Shown here: positions 16,687 to 24,607 of the stretch, piece after piece
How positions within the stretch are numbered: the first letter of the stretch is position 1
Layout: each line of letters opens with the position of its first letter
Assembly (NCBI RefSeq): GCF_007988805.1
Contig: NZ_BJUV01000016.1
Span: forward strand, 1-64,000
DNA: 64,000 nucleotides
Source: Frigoribacterium faeni
GTDB lineage: Bacteria; Actinomycetota; Actinomycetes; Actinomycetales; Microbacteriaceae
Direction: 5' to 3'
Notes under the pieces: model-generated
Told to the model about the DNA's origin: nothing
Database searches by the model: none
Seen by the model: the letters and a program-made list of their open reading frames with translations, nothing else
Translations under genes and position numbers: made by a program

Positions 16687-17880
16687 ATGACGACGAGACG
16701 ACGCACCACGGCCCTCGCAGCCGCAGCCGCGGTCGGCGCCCTGCTCTTCGCGGGCTGCACCGGTCAGGCCTCATCGACCCTGCCGTCGATCTCCGACGCG
16801 TCGACCTCCGCCGACGCCGCCGCGCCCTCGACCGCCTCGGCCGGCCCGTCGCCCGTCTCCGCGACGACCAGCACCGCCGGCGTCACGATCGCCGACGACT
16901 CCGCCACGACCGATGTGGCGACCGGGCTCGAGTCGCCCTGGTCGGTCGTCCGACTCGACAGCGGCTCGGCGCTGATCAGCCTGCGCGACAGCGGTCGCGT
17001 CGTCGAGCTCACCGCCTCGGGCGATCTGCGCGAGGTCGCCGCGATCGAGGGCGTGGTGCACGAGGGCGAGGGCGGCCTGCTCGGACTCGCCGTGCTCGGC
17101 GGCGCTCCGTCGTACCTCTACGCGTACCTGACCACCGCCGACGACAACCGCGTCGTCCGCGCCCCGATCACCGGCTCGGCGGGCTCGTACGGGCTCGGCC
17201 CGGTCGACGACGTGCTGACCGGCATACCGAAGGCGTCGAACCACGACGGCGGACGCCTCGCCTTCGGCCCCGACGGGATGCTCTACGTCACCACGGGCGA
17301 CGCGTCCGACCCCACCGCGGCGCAGGATCCCGACTCGCTCGGCGGCAAGGTGCTGCGCCTCTCGCCGACGGGCGCCGTGCCGACCGACAACCCGATGCCC
17401 GGCTCGCCGGTCTACACGCTCGGTCACCGCAACCCGCAGGGCATCGCGTGGGACGCCTTCGGCTCGCCCTGGGCTGCCGAGTTCGGGCAGAACACCTACG
17501 ACGAGCTCAACGCGCTCTCTCCCGGCGGGAACTACGGCTGGCCCGAGGTCGAGGGCCGCGGCGACGACGGCGCGTTCCTCAACCCCGTGCTGCAGTGGTC
17601 GACCGACGAGGCGAGCCCGAGCGGCCTGACGGCGGTGGGCTCGACGCTGTTCCTGGCCGGTCTCGGCGGCGAGAAGCTGTTCGAGATCCAGGTGCCCGAC
17701 TCGTCCGACGCGACGCCGACCGAGCGCTTCGCCGGCGACGAGTCGCTCGGACGCATCCGCGACGTGCTGCCGGGGCCCGACGGCACCCTGTGGCTGCTGA
17801 CGAACAACACCGACGGCCGGGGGTCGCCGGGCGACGGCGACGACCGCATCGTCAGCGTGCCGCTCACGCGCCTGCCCTGA
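16687..17880 (+). CDS. Lipoprotein PQQ-type sugar (sorbosone/glucose) dehydrogenase
   Basis: The 397-residue protein has a lipoprotein signal with lipobox LLFAGC (cysteine about 23), then a Ser/Thr/Ala-rich linker. It continues as a six-bladed beta-propeller of the soluble glucose/sorbosone dehydrogenase family: EGGLLGLAV, NHDGGRLAFGPDGMLYVTTGDA, LGHRNPQGIAWD and GGNYGWPEVEG. These proteins oxidise sugars at the outer face of the membrane, usually with PQQ; the substrate is unknown. The ATG follows GAGGAGG at seven bases, a ribosome site supplied by a copy of the dispersed AGGAGGCGCG repeat. Confidence 0.88.
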   Translation: MTTRRRTTALAAAAAVGALLFAGCTGQASSTLPSISDASTSADAAAPSTASAGPSPVSATTSTAGVTIADDSATTDVATGLESPWSVVRLDSGSALISLRDSGRVVELTASGDLREVAAIEGVVHEGEGGLLGLAVLGGAPSYLYAYLTTADDNRVVRAPITGSAGSYGLGPVDDVLTGIPKASNHDGGRLAFGPDGMLYVTTGDASDPTAAQDPDSLGGKVLRLSPTGAVPTDNPMPGSPVYTLGHRNPQGIAWDAFGSPWAAEFGQNTYDELNALSPGGNYGWPEVEGRGDDGAFLNPVLQWSTDEASPSGLTAVGSTLFLAGLGGEKLFEIQVPDSSDATPTERFAGDESLGRIRDVLPGPDGTLWLLTNNTDGRGSPGDGDDRIVSVPLTRLP

Positions 17881-17956
17881 GCCGCGCTCGGGCGACATGA
17901 CGGCGTCTGCCGGACGACGCCTGCGCGCCGCGCGGCCCGTTCGGGGTACGGGCGGT

Positions 17957-17962
17957 TACCCT
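17957..17962 (+). promoter_or_regulatory. -10 box (TACCCT) for a leaderless TPR-protein message
   Basis: TACCCT ends eight bases before the ATG at 17971, with no ribosome site between them. Confidence 0.45.
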
Positions 17963-17970
17963 CGAACACG

Positions 17971-19128
17971 ATGAGTGAGCACGACCCCCGCCTCGGATCC
18001 GCACCCGGCAGCGCCCGCCCCCAGAGCGTGCCCCCGGGTCTCGCCGCGCCTGCCGTCGCGAACCTCGGAGGCGCGGGCCGCTTCGACCCGATCAGCCTGC
18101 GCACCGCCGTCGACGTGCCCGCCGCCGAAGCGCGGCTCGCGGCCCTCGGCCAGAGCCGCAGCACCTCCGCGCTGGGCGAGCGGGCCGACCTGCTGCGCCT
18201 GCTCGGCCGCCTGGACGAGGCCCTCGCCATCGCCGAGGAGGCCTTCCGCCTGGCCCACTTCACGGGCGACCGCGCCGACTCCACCGCGGCGCGCATCCGC
18301 CGCGCCCACATCTTCCGCGAGCAGGGCAAGCTCGAGCGCGCCCTGAACGACCTGCACACGAGCCGCATCACCGCCGCCACCGAGGAGTGGCGCGAGCTCG
18401 AGGCCGCCGCCGCCGAGCTCGAGGGCTACACCCTCTTCGACCTCGGCCGTCACGACGAGGCGCGCGAGAACCTCGCGCAGGCCCTCGCCGCCTACGAGGC
18501 CAGCGGTGCGCCCCGCGATCGCACCGAGGGTCTCCGCGTCGCGATCGAGAACGTCATGCGCGCCTACATGACGATGGGCACCGACACCGCCGCCCCCGAC
18601 GTCTCCCCCGCAGGAGGCGCGGCGTACGACCACGAGGCCCCGCGGCCCGGCGACACCAACCCGACCGGCGTCCTGCCCTCGAGCTCCTCGGTCGACCCCG
18701 CGCACCTCCCTTCGGCCACGAGCGCCGACGCCGACGCCGACGCCGACGACCCCTCGGCCGTCGACCCCTCGGCGGCCGCCCGCGCCGCCGCGACCCGCAC
18801 CGACGACTCCGACGAGCACCCCGCGTCCGGCGTCCGACGTGACGCGGCCCCGGTCGAGTCCCCGTCGGACGACCGCCCGGTCCGCGCCGACACCAGCCTC
18901 TGGGGCAAGATCTCGAGCCTCGCGGCCAATGCCGCCGGTCACCGCGACGGCGACCGCTTCCGCGACTCGTCGAGCCGCCCGACCCACGCGTCGCACTCGG
19001 CCCCGGTCGACGACGAGGATCGCAACGAGGACGACGAGCCCCGTCCGGGCGCGACTGGCGTCACCGGCGTGGTCGAGGGGCTGCCGCGGGACGACCAGCC
19101 GTCGACGTGGCCGTTCCCTCGTCGCTGA
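17971..19128 (+). CDS. TPR-repeat protein with disordered C-terminal half
   Basis: Residues of roughly 45-190 form helical hairpins of TPR type (RLDEALAIAEEAFRLAHF, GKLERALNDLHTSR, GRHDEARENLAQALAAYE). The second half is Asp/Ser/Pro/Ala-rich, contains an Ala-Asp repeat (SADADADADD) and is probably disordered. No signal peptide or membrane segment is seen. It is probably a cytoplasmic scaffold; function unknown. The SprT-like gene follows 21 bases later and may be co-transcribed. Confidence 0.75.
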   Translation: MSEHDPRLGSAPGSARPQSVPPGLAAPAVANLGGAGRFDPISLRTAVDVPAAEARLAALGQSRSTSALGERADLLRLLGRLDEALAIAEEAFRLAHFTGDRADSTAARIRRAHIFREQGKLERALNDLHTSRITAATEEWRELEAAAAELEGYTLFDLGRHDEARENLAQALAAYEASGAPRDRTEGLRVAIENVMRAYMTMGTDTAAPDVSPAGGAAYDHEAPRPGDTNPTGVLPSSSSVDPAHLPSATSADADADADDPSAVDPSAAARAAATRTDDSDEHPASGVRRDAAPVESPSDDRPVRADTSLWGKISSLAANAAGHRDGDRFRDSSSRPTHASHSAPVDDEDRNEDDEPRPGATGVTGVVEGLPRDDQPSTWPFPRR

Positions 19129-19149
19129 CCCGCGCCTCCTGAACCGACC

Positions 19150-19605
19150 GTGGCCGATCTCGATCGGGTGAGGCACTGGGCCGACGCCCTGATCGCCCTG
19201 CACCTCGACCCCGCCGTGTGGAGCTTCGGCTTCGACAACGCCAAGACCCGCGCGGGCCTGTGCAACTACACGCAGAAGCGCATCACCGTGTCGAAGCACC
19301 TCGCCGGCCGGTACGACGACGACGAGATCCACCAGGTGCTGCTGCACGAGGTCGCGCACGCCCTCGCCGGGTCGAGGGCCGGTCACGGTCCGCGCTGGAA
19401 GGCGGTGGCCGGCGACCTCGGCTACGTCGGGAGCCGCCTGCACGACGGGGCGATCGCCTCCGACCTCGCACCGTGGGTGGGCGTCTGCGCCGCCGGGCAC
19501 GAGCACTACCGGTACCGCGAGCCGAAGCGGCCGCTCTCGTGCGGGCGCTGCTCGCGGCGCTACGACCCGGCCCACCTCATCAGCTGGACCCGGCGCGAGC
19601 CCTGA
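19150..19605 (+). CDS. SprT-like zinc metalloprotease domain protein
   Basis: The 151-residue protein carries the zinc protease motif HEVAHALAG near residue 75 with a downstream GHGPRWKAVA, the SprT pattern. A C-terminal zinc ribbon follows (CAAGHEHYRY then CGRCSRRYDPAHL). SprT-family proteins resemble the DNA-protein crosslink protease Spartan, but bacterial roles are unclear. Start GTG at 19150. A repeat copy, GACCCGCGCCTCCT, occupies the 21-base gap before it. Confidence 0.88.
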   Translation: MADLDRVRHWADALIALHLDPAVWSFGFDNAKTRAGLCNYTQKRITVSKHLAGRYDDDEIHQVLLHEVAHALAGSRAGHGPRWKAVAGDLGYVGSRLHDGAIASDLAPWVGVCAAGHEHYRYREPKRPLSCGRCSRRYDPAHLISWTRREP

Positions 19606-19724
19606 CCCGCGCCTCCCTCGCTCCCTCCCTCGAGGGGTGACGACCGGCCGCTCGCACCGTCAGCCCGCGGCACGTCGTGACGCCTCGGCGTCGATCGGAC
19701 GAGCCGGGGAGGCACGTAACCGGT

Positions 19725-19730
19725 TAGGCT
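19725..19730 (+). promoter_or_regulatory. -10 box (TAGGCT) for a leaderless CGNR-gene message
   Basis: TAGGCT ends exactly six bases before the GTG at 19737. Confidence 0.6.
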
Positions 19731-19736
19731 GGTTCG

Positions 19737-20381
19737 GTGCAGACCGGACAGTGGCTCAGATCCGACACCGACACCCGGTGGTTCTTCGACTCGGGCGCGC
19801 TCAGCCTCGACTTCGCCTACCTCGGCGGGTTCCGCGCCGGTTCGCGCTTCGGCCCCGAGTCCGGGCTCGCCCTGCCGGCCGACGGCTCCACCCCGTGGGA
19901 CGGCCTGCTGCTCACCGCCGACCTCGACGACTGGATCGGCGAGCGCTTCGCCGGCATCTCGGGTGCCGCCTCCGACCGCGAGCTGGCCGACGCCCGCGCC
20001 CTCCGCGACGCCATCGCGCGCCTCGCGGTGGCCGCCGCCGACGGCACCTCGACCGATCCCGACGACGTCGACACGCTCAACCTCTTCGCGGCGACCCCCG
20101 ACGTGCCGCCGTCGCTCGAAGGCGGGCGCCGTCAGGCCGGGGCAGGCCGGCTGCGGCTCGGCCAGGCGATGTCGTCGGTGGCGCGCGACGCGGTGACGCT
20201 CTTCACGGCCGTGGGGTTCGTCGGCGGGCCGGACTCGCGCCTCCGTCGCTGCTCGAACGAGCTCTGCGGGCTGCTCTTCCACGACGAGTCGCGGGCGGGC
20301 AGCCGCCGCTGGTGCTCGATGCAGCGCTGCGGCAACCGGGCCAAGGTGCGGGCGCACCGCCAGCGGTCGGCGGGGCGCTGA
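19737..20381 (+). CDS. CGNR zinc-finger protein, ABATE-domain family
   Basis: The 214-residue protein has an N-terminal stress-associated ABATE domain (GALSLDFAYLGGF early on) and a C-terminal zinc finger with cysteines in RRCSNELCGLLFHD, then SRRWCSMQRCGNRAKV, the motif that names the CGNR family. These are thought to be DNA-binding regulators. GTG start fixed by the TAGGCT box six bases upstream. A neighbouring target gene is not evident. Confidence 0.88.
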   Translation: MQTGQWLRSDTDTRWFFDSGALSLDFAYLGGFRAGSRFGPESGLALPADGSTPWDGLLLTADLDDWIGERFAGISGAASDRELADARALRDAIARLAVAAADGTSTDPDDVDTLNLFAATPDVPPSLEGGRRQAGAGRLRLGQAMSSVARDAVTLFTAVGFVGGPDSRLRRCSNELCGLLFHDESRAGSRRWCSMQRCGNRAKVRAHRQRSAGR

Positions 20382-20410
20382 GGCCGGGCGCTGAGGCCGG
20401 GCGCTGAGGC
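20375..20410. repeat. Tandem repeat, 13 bases x 2.8
   Basis: GCGCTGAGGCCGG is repeated across the stop codon of the CGNR gene; the first unit supplies the TGA. Confidence 0.75.
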
Positions 20411-20432
20411 GCCTTCCGCCACGCCACCAGAA

Positions 20433-20474
20433 GATGGGCACGGCACCAGGACTTCTCCTGGTGCGGTGCCCATC
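20433..20474. terminator. Strong bidirectional hairpin
   Basis: A 19-base arm starting GATGGGCACGGCACC pairs with its complement across a four-base CTTC loop, with one mismatch. It lies between the convergent CGNR and DUF427 genes and should terminate both. Confidence 0.75.
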
Positions 20475-20498
20475 CCCTGGTGCGGTGCGCGGTGCGCG

Positions 20499-20804
20499 CT
20501 ACTCGACGACCTGCACGTCCTTCCAGAACGCGACGTAGCCGGTGTAGTCCTCGCCGACGCGCTCGAACGAGGTCGGGATCGGCGCAGGGTAGCTCCAGGC
20601 GCGGTCCTGCAGCAGGTCGTCGCCCGCCTTGACGCTGAAGTACTGGGTGTCGCCCTTCCACGGGCAGTGGTACTGCGTCGGGCTCTCCTCGAGCAGGGTG
20701 GCGTCGACGCTCGCGGGAGGGAAGTACCAGTTGCCCTCGATCGAGATCAGATCGTCCTTCGGGGCTTCGGCGACGACGGTTCCATCGGTGAGCACGGCCT
20801 TCAT
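20499..20804 (-). CDS. DUF427 domain protein
   Basis: The 101-residue protein matches DUF427: MKAVLTDGTVVAEAP, GNWYFPPASVDATLL, then TQYHCPWKGDTQYFSV. Members are small cytoplasmic beta-rich proteins of unknown function. I chose the ATG at 20804 because GGAGG lies seven bases upstream; a reading starting 13 codons earlier exists but has no such site. Confidence 0.88.
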   Translation of the reverse strand: MKAVLTDGTVVAEAPKDDLISIEGNWYFPPASVDATLLEESPTQYHCPWKGDTQYFSVKAGDDLLQDRAWSYPAPIPTSFERVGEDYTGYVAFWKDVQVVE

Positions 20805-20898
20805 GGTTCCTCCAGCGGATCGGGGCGACGTCGTGGTCGCCATCGCTGCAACGCTACGCCCGCCCCGGTGATTCCCCGCCGAGCGGGGGCACGGGGTC

Positions 20899-20982
20899 AG
20901 GAGGCGCGGGATCAGGAGGCGCGGACCACCTCGCCCACCTGGCCGACCTCCCCGAGCGGGGCGCGGGATCAGGAGGCGCGGG
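20899..20982 (+). repeat. Cluster of three AGGAGGCGCG repeats
   Basis: Copies at 20899-20910, 20914-20924 and 20971-20982 lie in the gap between DUF427 and the ComB-like gene; the last includes the latter's stop codon. A fourth copy is inside that gene at 21019-21030. This is the densest cluster of the dispersed repeat in the window. Confidence 0.85.
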
Positions 20983-21547
20983 CCACCTCGACCGCGACCG
21001 CCCGGTCGGCCTGCCCCGAGGAGGCGCGGGCCGACTCCACGAGATCGCCACGGTCGGTCGCCACCAGCTCGGCCGCGGACGCCGAGGCGGTCAGCAGGTG
21101 GGTCGAGGCGCGGGCGAGCGAGACGGCGGCGGCGCAGGCGACGGCGGCTTCAGGGGAGGAGGCGTCGATGCCGAGGGCGGCGAGCGCGTCGACGACGGCG
21201 CCGGCGGCCAGCTGATCCTCGACGGCGGGGCGGAAGCCGTCGGGCTCGACGGAGCCGGCCGCGACGATCGCGACGACGGCGCGGTCCCCCCGTCGGGCCT
21301 GGCGTTCGATGACGCGGCGGGCGGCGTCGGCTGCCGCGGCCGGGCCGGTGACGAGCAGCAGGTCGGCGTCGGGGTCGACGCCCGGGGCGGAGGCGACGGC
21401 GCGGAGGGTCTCGGCGGTGCTGAGCAGACCGTGCCCGTCGAGGGCGTCGACGACCACCACGAGGTGGGCCCCCGGGGCGATGCGGCTCGCCCCGGCGATG
21501 CCGTGGTCGAGGCGGACCTGGTGCTTCTGCTGGCCATGCGCGTTCAC
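20969..21547 (-). CDS. ComB-like 2-phosphosulfolactate phosphatase family protein
   Basis: The 192-residue protein matches the ComB family: RLDHGIAGA, LVVVVDALDGHG, then PDGFRPAVEDQLAAGAVVDAL and SPEAAVACAAA. ComB acts in coenzyme M synthesis in archaea, but actinobacterial homologues occur without that pathway, so the substrate here is unknown. GTG start fixed by TACGCT six bases upstream. The last residues, SARASSG and VARAS, are encoded by copies of the dispersed repeat, one of which also supplies the stop codon. Confidence 0.72.
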   Translation of the reverse strand: MNAHGQQKHQVRLDHGIAGASRIAPGAHLVVVVDALDGHGLLSTAETLRAVASAPGVDPDADLLLVTGPAAAADAARRVIERQARRGDRAVVAIVAAGSVEPDGFRPAVEDQLAAGAVVDALAALGIDASSPEAAVACAAAVSLARASTHLLTASASAAELVATDRGDLVESARASSGQADRAVAVEVARAS

Positions 21548-21553
21548 CCTGCC

Positions 21554-21559
21554 AGCGTA
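21554..21559 (-). promoter_or_regulatory. -10 box (TACGCT) for a leaderless ComB-like message
   Basis: TACGCT ends six bases before the GTG at 21547 on the minus strand. Confidence 0.6.
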
Positions 21560-21679
21560 GGTCGCGACCGACCGCGGTCGCCCGTGCGTGACGCGCCGTG
21601 ACGTCCGCGGCCGGGGCGACCCGGCCCGGGAGCCGCGCCCGGCCGCACCGCCCTCAGCCCGCGGGAGTTGGATCGGGTC

Positions 21680-22168
21680 ATGCACGTGCAGCTCAAGCTC
21701 CGCCTCGCCTGCCCCGTCGACGTCGCGACGGACGCCCTGCGCGACCCCCGCGTGATGGTGGCCGTGACGAAGCCCCTGGTCGTCTACCGCTCGGAGGCGC
21801 CCGACGGGTTCCCGTCTCGCTGGACCGAGGAGGCGCACCCGGTCTCGGCGCGCATCCTCGGCCTGCTCCCGCTCGGCAGCACCCACGTCGACCTCGACTG
21901 GCACGAACGCGACGGAGCCTGGATCCAGCGCGACACCGGCCGCGGGACGAGCGGGCAGTTCGCTCGGATGCGCATCAACCACCGCATGGCCGTCACCCCG
22001 GACGGGGCGAACGGCACCCTGCTGCGCGACCGCCTCGAGTTCCACGCCGGGCCGCTGGGCGTCGCACTCTGGCCGGGTCTCTGGCTGACCTGGCAGTGGC
22101 GCGCCCTGCGCATGAAGGCCCTCGCCCCCACCTGGCGCGGAGCGCCCACGCACCCCAAGCACGCCTGA
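21680..22168 (+). CDS. SRPBCC-like small protein, function unknown
   Basis: The 162-residue protein starts MHVQLKLRLACPVDVATDAL and has a pattern of beta-strands with a C-terminal helix, reminiscent of SRPBCC/polyketide-cyclase-like lipid-binding folds. The family call is tentative. The last 30 residues include a Trp-rich segment (LWPGLWLTWQWR). The ATG at 21680 is preferred over an in-frame TTG four codons earlier. It is divergent from the ComB-like gene. Confidence 0.6.
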   Translation: MHVQLKLRLACPVDVATDALRDPRVMVAVTKPLVVYRSEAPDGFPSRWTEEAHPVSARILGLLPLGSTHVDLDWHERDGAWIQRDTGRGTSGQFARMRINHRMAVTPDGANGTLLRDRLEFHAGPLGVALWPGLWLTWQWRALRMKALAPTWRGAPTHPKHA

Positions 22169-22238
22169 GGCCGGCACACCGCCCGGCTCCCGAGCCCGCC
22201 CGGCTCCCGAGCCCGCCCGTCCGCCCTCGCGGCGGAGG

Positions 22239-22739
22239 CTACGACCAGAAGCCGGCATGCACCGCCGACGCCTCCTCGAACAGGGCCGGGCCCGAGACGG
22301 ACACGGCGTCGCCGCCGCGGGCGAAGACCTCGCGGCAGGGCAGGTCGAGGGTGGCCTCGCCCTCCTGCTCGGTGACCATGCCGAGCAGCTGCTGCTCGGC
22401 GAGCGCGTAGACCACGCGCCCGATGCCGGCCCAGTGGATGGCCCCGGCGCACATCGCGCACGGCTCGGTGCTCGTGTAGAGCGTCGCGCCCTTGAGGGTC
22501 GCCTTGTCGAATCGCCGCGCGACGAGGCGGACGAGCCCGGTCTCGGCGTGCCCGGTCGGATCGCCCTCCGTGACGACCGTGTTCTCGGCCTCGACGACCT
22601 CGCCGCCGGCGGTGCGCAGCAACGAGCCGAACGGGTGGTTGCCGTGGTCGCGGGCGCGCTGGGCGATCGCGATCGCCTCGTGCAGCAGCTCGAGGTCGGC
22701 GGGGCTGACGGTGGGGTCGGGGGCGGTCGTGTCGCTCAT
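22239..22739 (-). CDS. Nucleoside/cytidine-type deaminase
   Basis: The 166-residue protein has the zinc-deaminase signature: HAET with the proton-shuttle glutamate near residue 75, and PCAMCAGAIHW with the two zinc cysteines. This places it with guanine/cytosine and tRNA-adenosine-like deaminases; the length favours a free base or nucleoside substrate over tRNA. A TACGCT box six bases before the ATG implies a leaderless message. Confidence 0.88.
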   Translation of the reverse strand: MSDTTAPDPTVSPADLELLHEAIAIAQRARDHGNHPFGSLLRTAGGEVVEAENTVVTEGDPTGHAETGLVRLVARRFDKATLKGATLYTSTEPCAMCAGAIHWAGIGRVVYALAEQQLLGMVTEQEGEATLDLPCREVFARGGDAVSVSGPALFEEASAVHAGFWS

Positions 22740-22745
22740 GGGCCG

Positions 22746-22751
22746 AGCGTA
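22746..22751 (-). promoter_or_regulatory. -10 box (TACGCT) for a leaderless deaminase message
   Basis: TACGCT ends six bases before the ATG at 22739. Confidence 0.6.
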
Positions 22752-22855
22752 GCGACGACCGCCGACGGGGCGACCCGCCGTGCGCTGGGCGGGCACGAGC
22801 GGTGGACGGCGGACGGGCTGTGAAGGAGGCGCGGGCACCGGACGCGGGGGCTGCG

Positions 22856-22861
22856 TACGGT
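22856..22861 (+). promoter_or_regulatory. -10 box (TACGGT) for a leaderless DUF1684 message
   Basis: TACGGT ends seven bases before the GTG at 22869, which decides between two in-frame GTG codons. A dispersed-repeat copy (22824-22835) lies about 20 bases before the box. Confidence 0.55.
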
Positions 22862-22868
22862 GAGGTGC

Positions 22869-23555
22869 GTGACCGACCCGACCCGTGCCTCCTCGACTCC
22901 TCCGCTCTCCGACTCCGACGACTCCCCTCGTTCGGCCGCGCGGTCCGCGCTCGACATCGCGTCGTGGCGCCGCACGATCCACGGGCTCTACCGGGAGGTC
23001 CGCGACGCGACGGACCTCGCCTCGGCGCACGATCTCTGGCGCCGCACGCGCGACGGCCTGTTCACGACGCACCCGTCGACGCCGCTGCTGCCCGAGGACC
23101 GGCCCGACTTCACCGGCCTGCCCACGGCCCCGTACGACCCGGCGTGGCGGTTCGAGGTGCCCGTCGAGCCCGTCGAGACGCGGCGCATGGTGGTCGAGAC
23201 CGGGACCGACGGCGACGTCCAGTTCGACCTGGTGGGGGTGGCGGACGTCCCGGGCGTGGGCCGTCTCGATGTCTGGAAGCTGGTGCAGTACGGCGGCGGG
23301 CTGTTCGTGCCGGTGAAGGACGCCCTGGCCGGCAAGCCCGGGGGGACGTACGGCGGCGGACGCTACCTGATCGACTCGGTGAAGGGCGCCGATCTGGGTG
23401 AGGGCTCGGTGCCCGGAACGATCGTGCTCGACTTCAACTTCGCCTACAACCCGAGCTGCGCGTACGACCCCGCCTGGGCCTGCCCCCTCGCCCAGCCGGG
23501 CAACACCGTCGCGGTGGAGATCCCCGTCGGCGAGCGCTACGGGCGGGTTCGCTGA
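22869..23555 (+). CDS. DUF1684 domain protein
   Basis: The 228-residue protein matches DUF1684: WRRTRDGLFTTHPSTPL, GLFVPVKDALAGKPGGTYGGGRYLID and the cysteine-containing C-terminus FNFAYNPSCAYDPAWACPLA. Many members are annotated only as hypothetical; function is unknown. Cytoplasmic, with no signal peptide. The N-terminal PTRASS is encoded by a variant of the dispersed repeat and looks like an insertion ahead of the conserved domain. Confidence 0.88.
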   Translation: MTDPTRASSTPPLSDSDDSPRSAARSALDIASWRRTIHGLYREVRDATDLASAHDLWRRTRDGLFTTHPSTPLLPEDRPDFTGLPTAPYDPAWRFEVPVEPVETRRMVVETGTDGDVQFDLVGVADVPGVGRLDVWKLVQYGGGLFVPVKDALAGKPGGTYGGGRYLIDSVKGADLGEGSVPGTIVLDFNFAYNPSCAYDPAWACPLAQPGNTVAVEIPVGERYGRVR

Positions 23556-23628
23556 GGCGTCGTGCGCCAGGAGGCGTCGCGCCGCTTCCTGAGCACCCCC
23601 GAGGCCGGCTCAGGGCCGCCGATCGTCA

Positions 23629-24093
23629 TCACGGAGGACCGGTGGCCTCAGGGTCCTCTTCTCGTGGTCGGGCACTGAGGCACTCGTCGTCGCCTGCCGC
23701 GTCATCGCGGTAGGACAGCCGGATGTCGGCCTCGTCCGCGACGACGGCCCCGTGCACGGCGGCGTCGGCGTCGAGGGCGGCCGCGTAGAGGTCGTTGCAG
23801 AGGGCGTCTGCCTGACGCGAGTTCTCGAGGCTGTTCGCGGCGACGATCGCCACGACGGTCTCTCGCCGCACGTGGAGCGAGATGAGGTCGAGCGGATCAT
23901 CGTCGCGGCCCCCTCCGGCGACCCAGGCGGCGGAGACCGACTCGGCTTCGGGCGAGTCGGTCATCCACGTCGCCGGAGGAGTGGCTGCGACGTCTTCCGT
24001 GACGATGTCCGTGCCACAGGCGCTGACGGTCGCGAGGGAAGCGACAGCAGTGAGAGCCGCCCACAGCCGTCGGGCGCGTGTGCGGCTCGTCAT
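23629..24093 (-). CDS. Small lipoprotein, function unknown
   Basis: The 154-residue protein has an RTRARR n-region, a hydrophobic segment and lipobox TVSAC (cysteine about 23). The mature part is Asp/Glu/Ala-rich, with LISLHVRRETVVAIVAANS suggesting one beta strand and helix. I do not recognise a family. The ATG overlaps the stop of the upstream exported protein (ATGA), so the two are made together. This is the downstream half of the minus-strand arm of the 23.6-28.7 kb island. Confidence 0.7.
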   Translation of the reverse strand: MTSRTRARRLWAALTAVASLATVSACGTDIVTEDVAATPPATWMTDSPEAESVSAAWVAGGGRDDDPLDLISLHVRRETVVAIVAANSLENSRQADALCNDLYAAALDADAAVHGAVVADEADIRLSYRDDAAGDDECLSARPREEDPEATGPP

Positions 24094-24569
24094 GACGCAG
24101 GGGCCGTTCGAGCGCCCCCCGTCGCGACGCACGACAGGGCTGTAGCGGCGTAGACCGTGCCGGAGGTCGCGACGACGAGCACCCGAGCCGACTGGTACCC
24201 CGTGTTCACGTTCTTGTTGGTGTGGCCCCCGATCGTGCCCGCGACGGTTCGTCTTCCCGTGACGCCGGGCAGTCGCCAATAGGTGATCTCGGTGTAGTGC
24301 GCAAAGGACTCGACGTGGGCCTTGACGGTCCGATTCGGGCCGCAGGTCTTCTCGTACACGACCGACGAGTAATGCCTCGCCTGGGGTGGGGCGCCGTGCG
24401 CCTCCGCGACGGGCGCGATGCCGAGGGCGCCCACCAGGGCCGTCAAGGCGAGGACGGCAGCACCTCGTCCGGAGCGGTGCCTGGATCGACTGGACTCGGC
24501 GCACTGGAGGGTCGCGTCGTCGTAGCTGTGCGCGTTCTGGGGAAGGTCCTGGGATCGAGAGACAATCAT
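24090..24569 (-). CDS. Small exported protein, function unknown
   Basis: The 159-residue protein has a long N-terminal region, then a basic stretch and hydrophobic core AAVLALTALVGALG followed by APVAEAHG, a plausible signal peptidase I site near residues 55-58. The mature part of about 100 residues contains two cysteines far apart (TCGPN and LSCVA), a possible disulfide, and alternating Thr/Val patterns that suggest beta structure. No family recognised. Start ATG at 24569 has only a weak GGA upstream. It is divergent from the Tat-exported gene across a 38-base gap. Confidence 0.65.
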   Translation of the reverse strand: MIVSRSQDLPQNAHSYDDATLQCAESSRSRHRSGRGAAVLALTALVGALGIAPVAEAHGAPPQARHYSSVVYEKTCGPNRTVKAHVESFAHYTEITYWRLPGVTGRRTVAGTIGGHTNKNVNTGYQSARVLVVATSGTVYAATALSCVATGGARTAPAS

Positions 24570-24594
24570 GGTGGTATTCCTATCGCACGTTAGG

Positions 24595-24600
24595 CATACT
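24595..24600 (+). promoter_or_regulatory. -10 box (CATACT) for a leaderless island transcript
   Basis: CATACT ends seven bases before the ATG at 24608. The 38-base divergent gap must hold both promoters of the island, so the two arms could be co-regulated. Confidence 0.45.
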
Positions 24601-24607
24601 GTCCAGC

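Noticed and set aside
20969-21547. ComB-like gene as evidence of coenzyme M synthesis
   Set aside because: No other coenzyme M gene is nearby and actinobacteria carry ComB homologues without the pathway.
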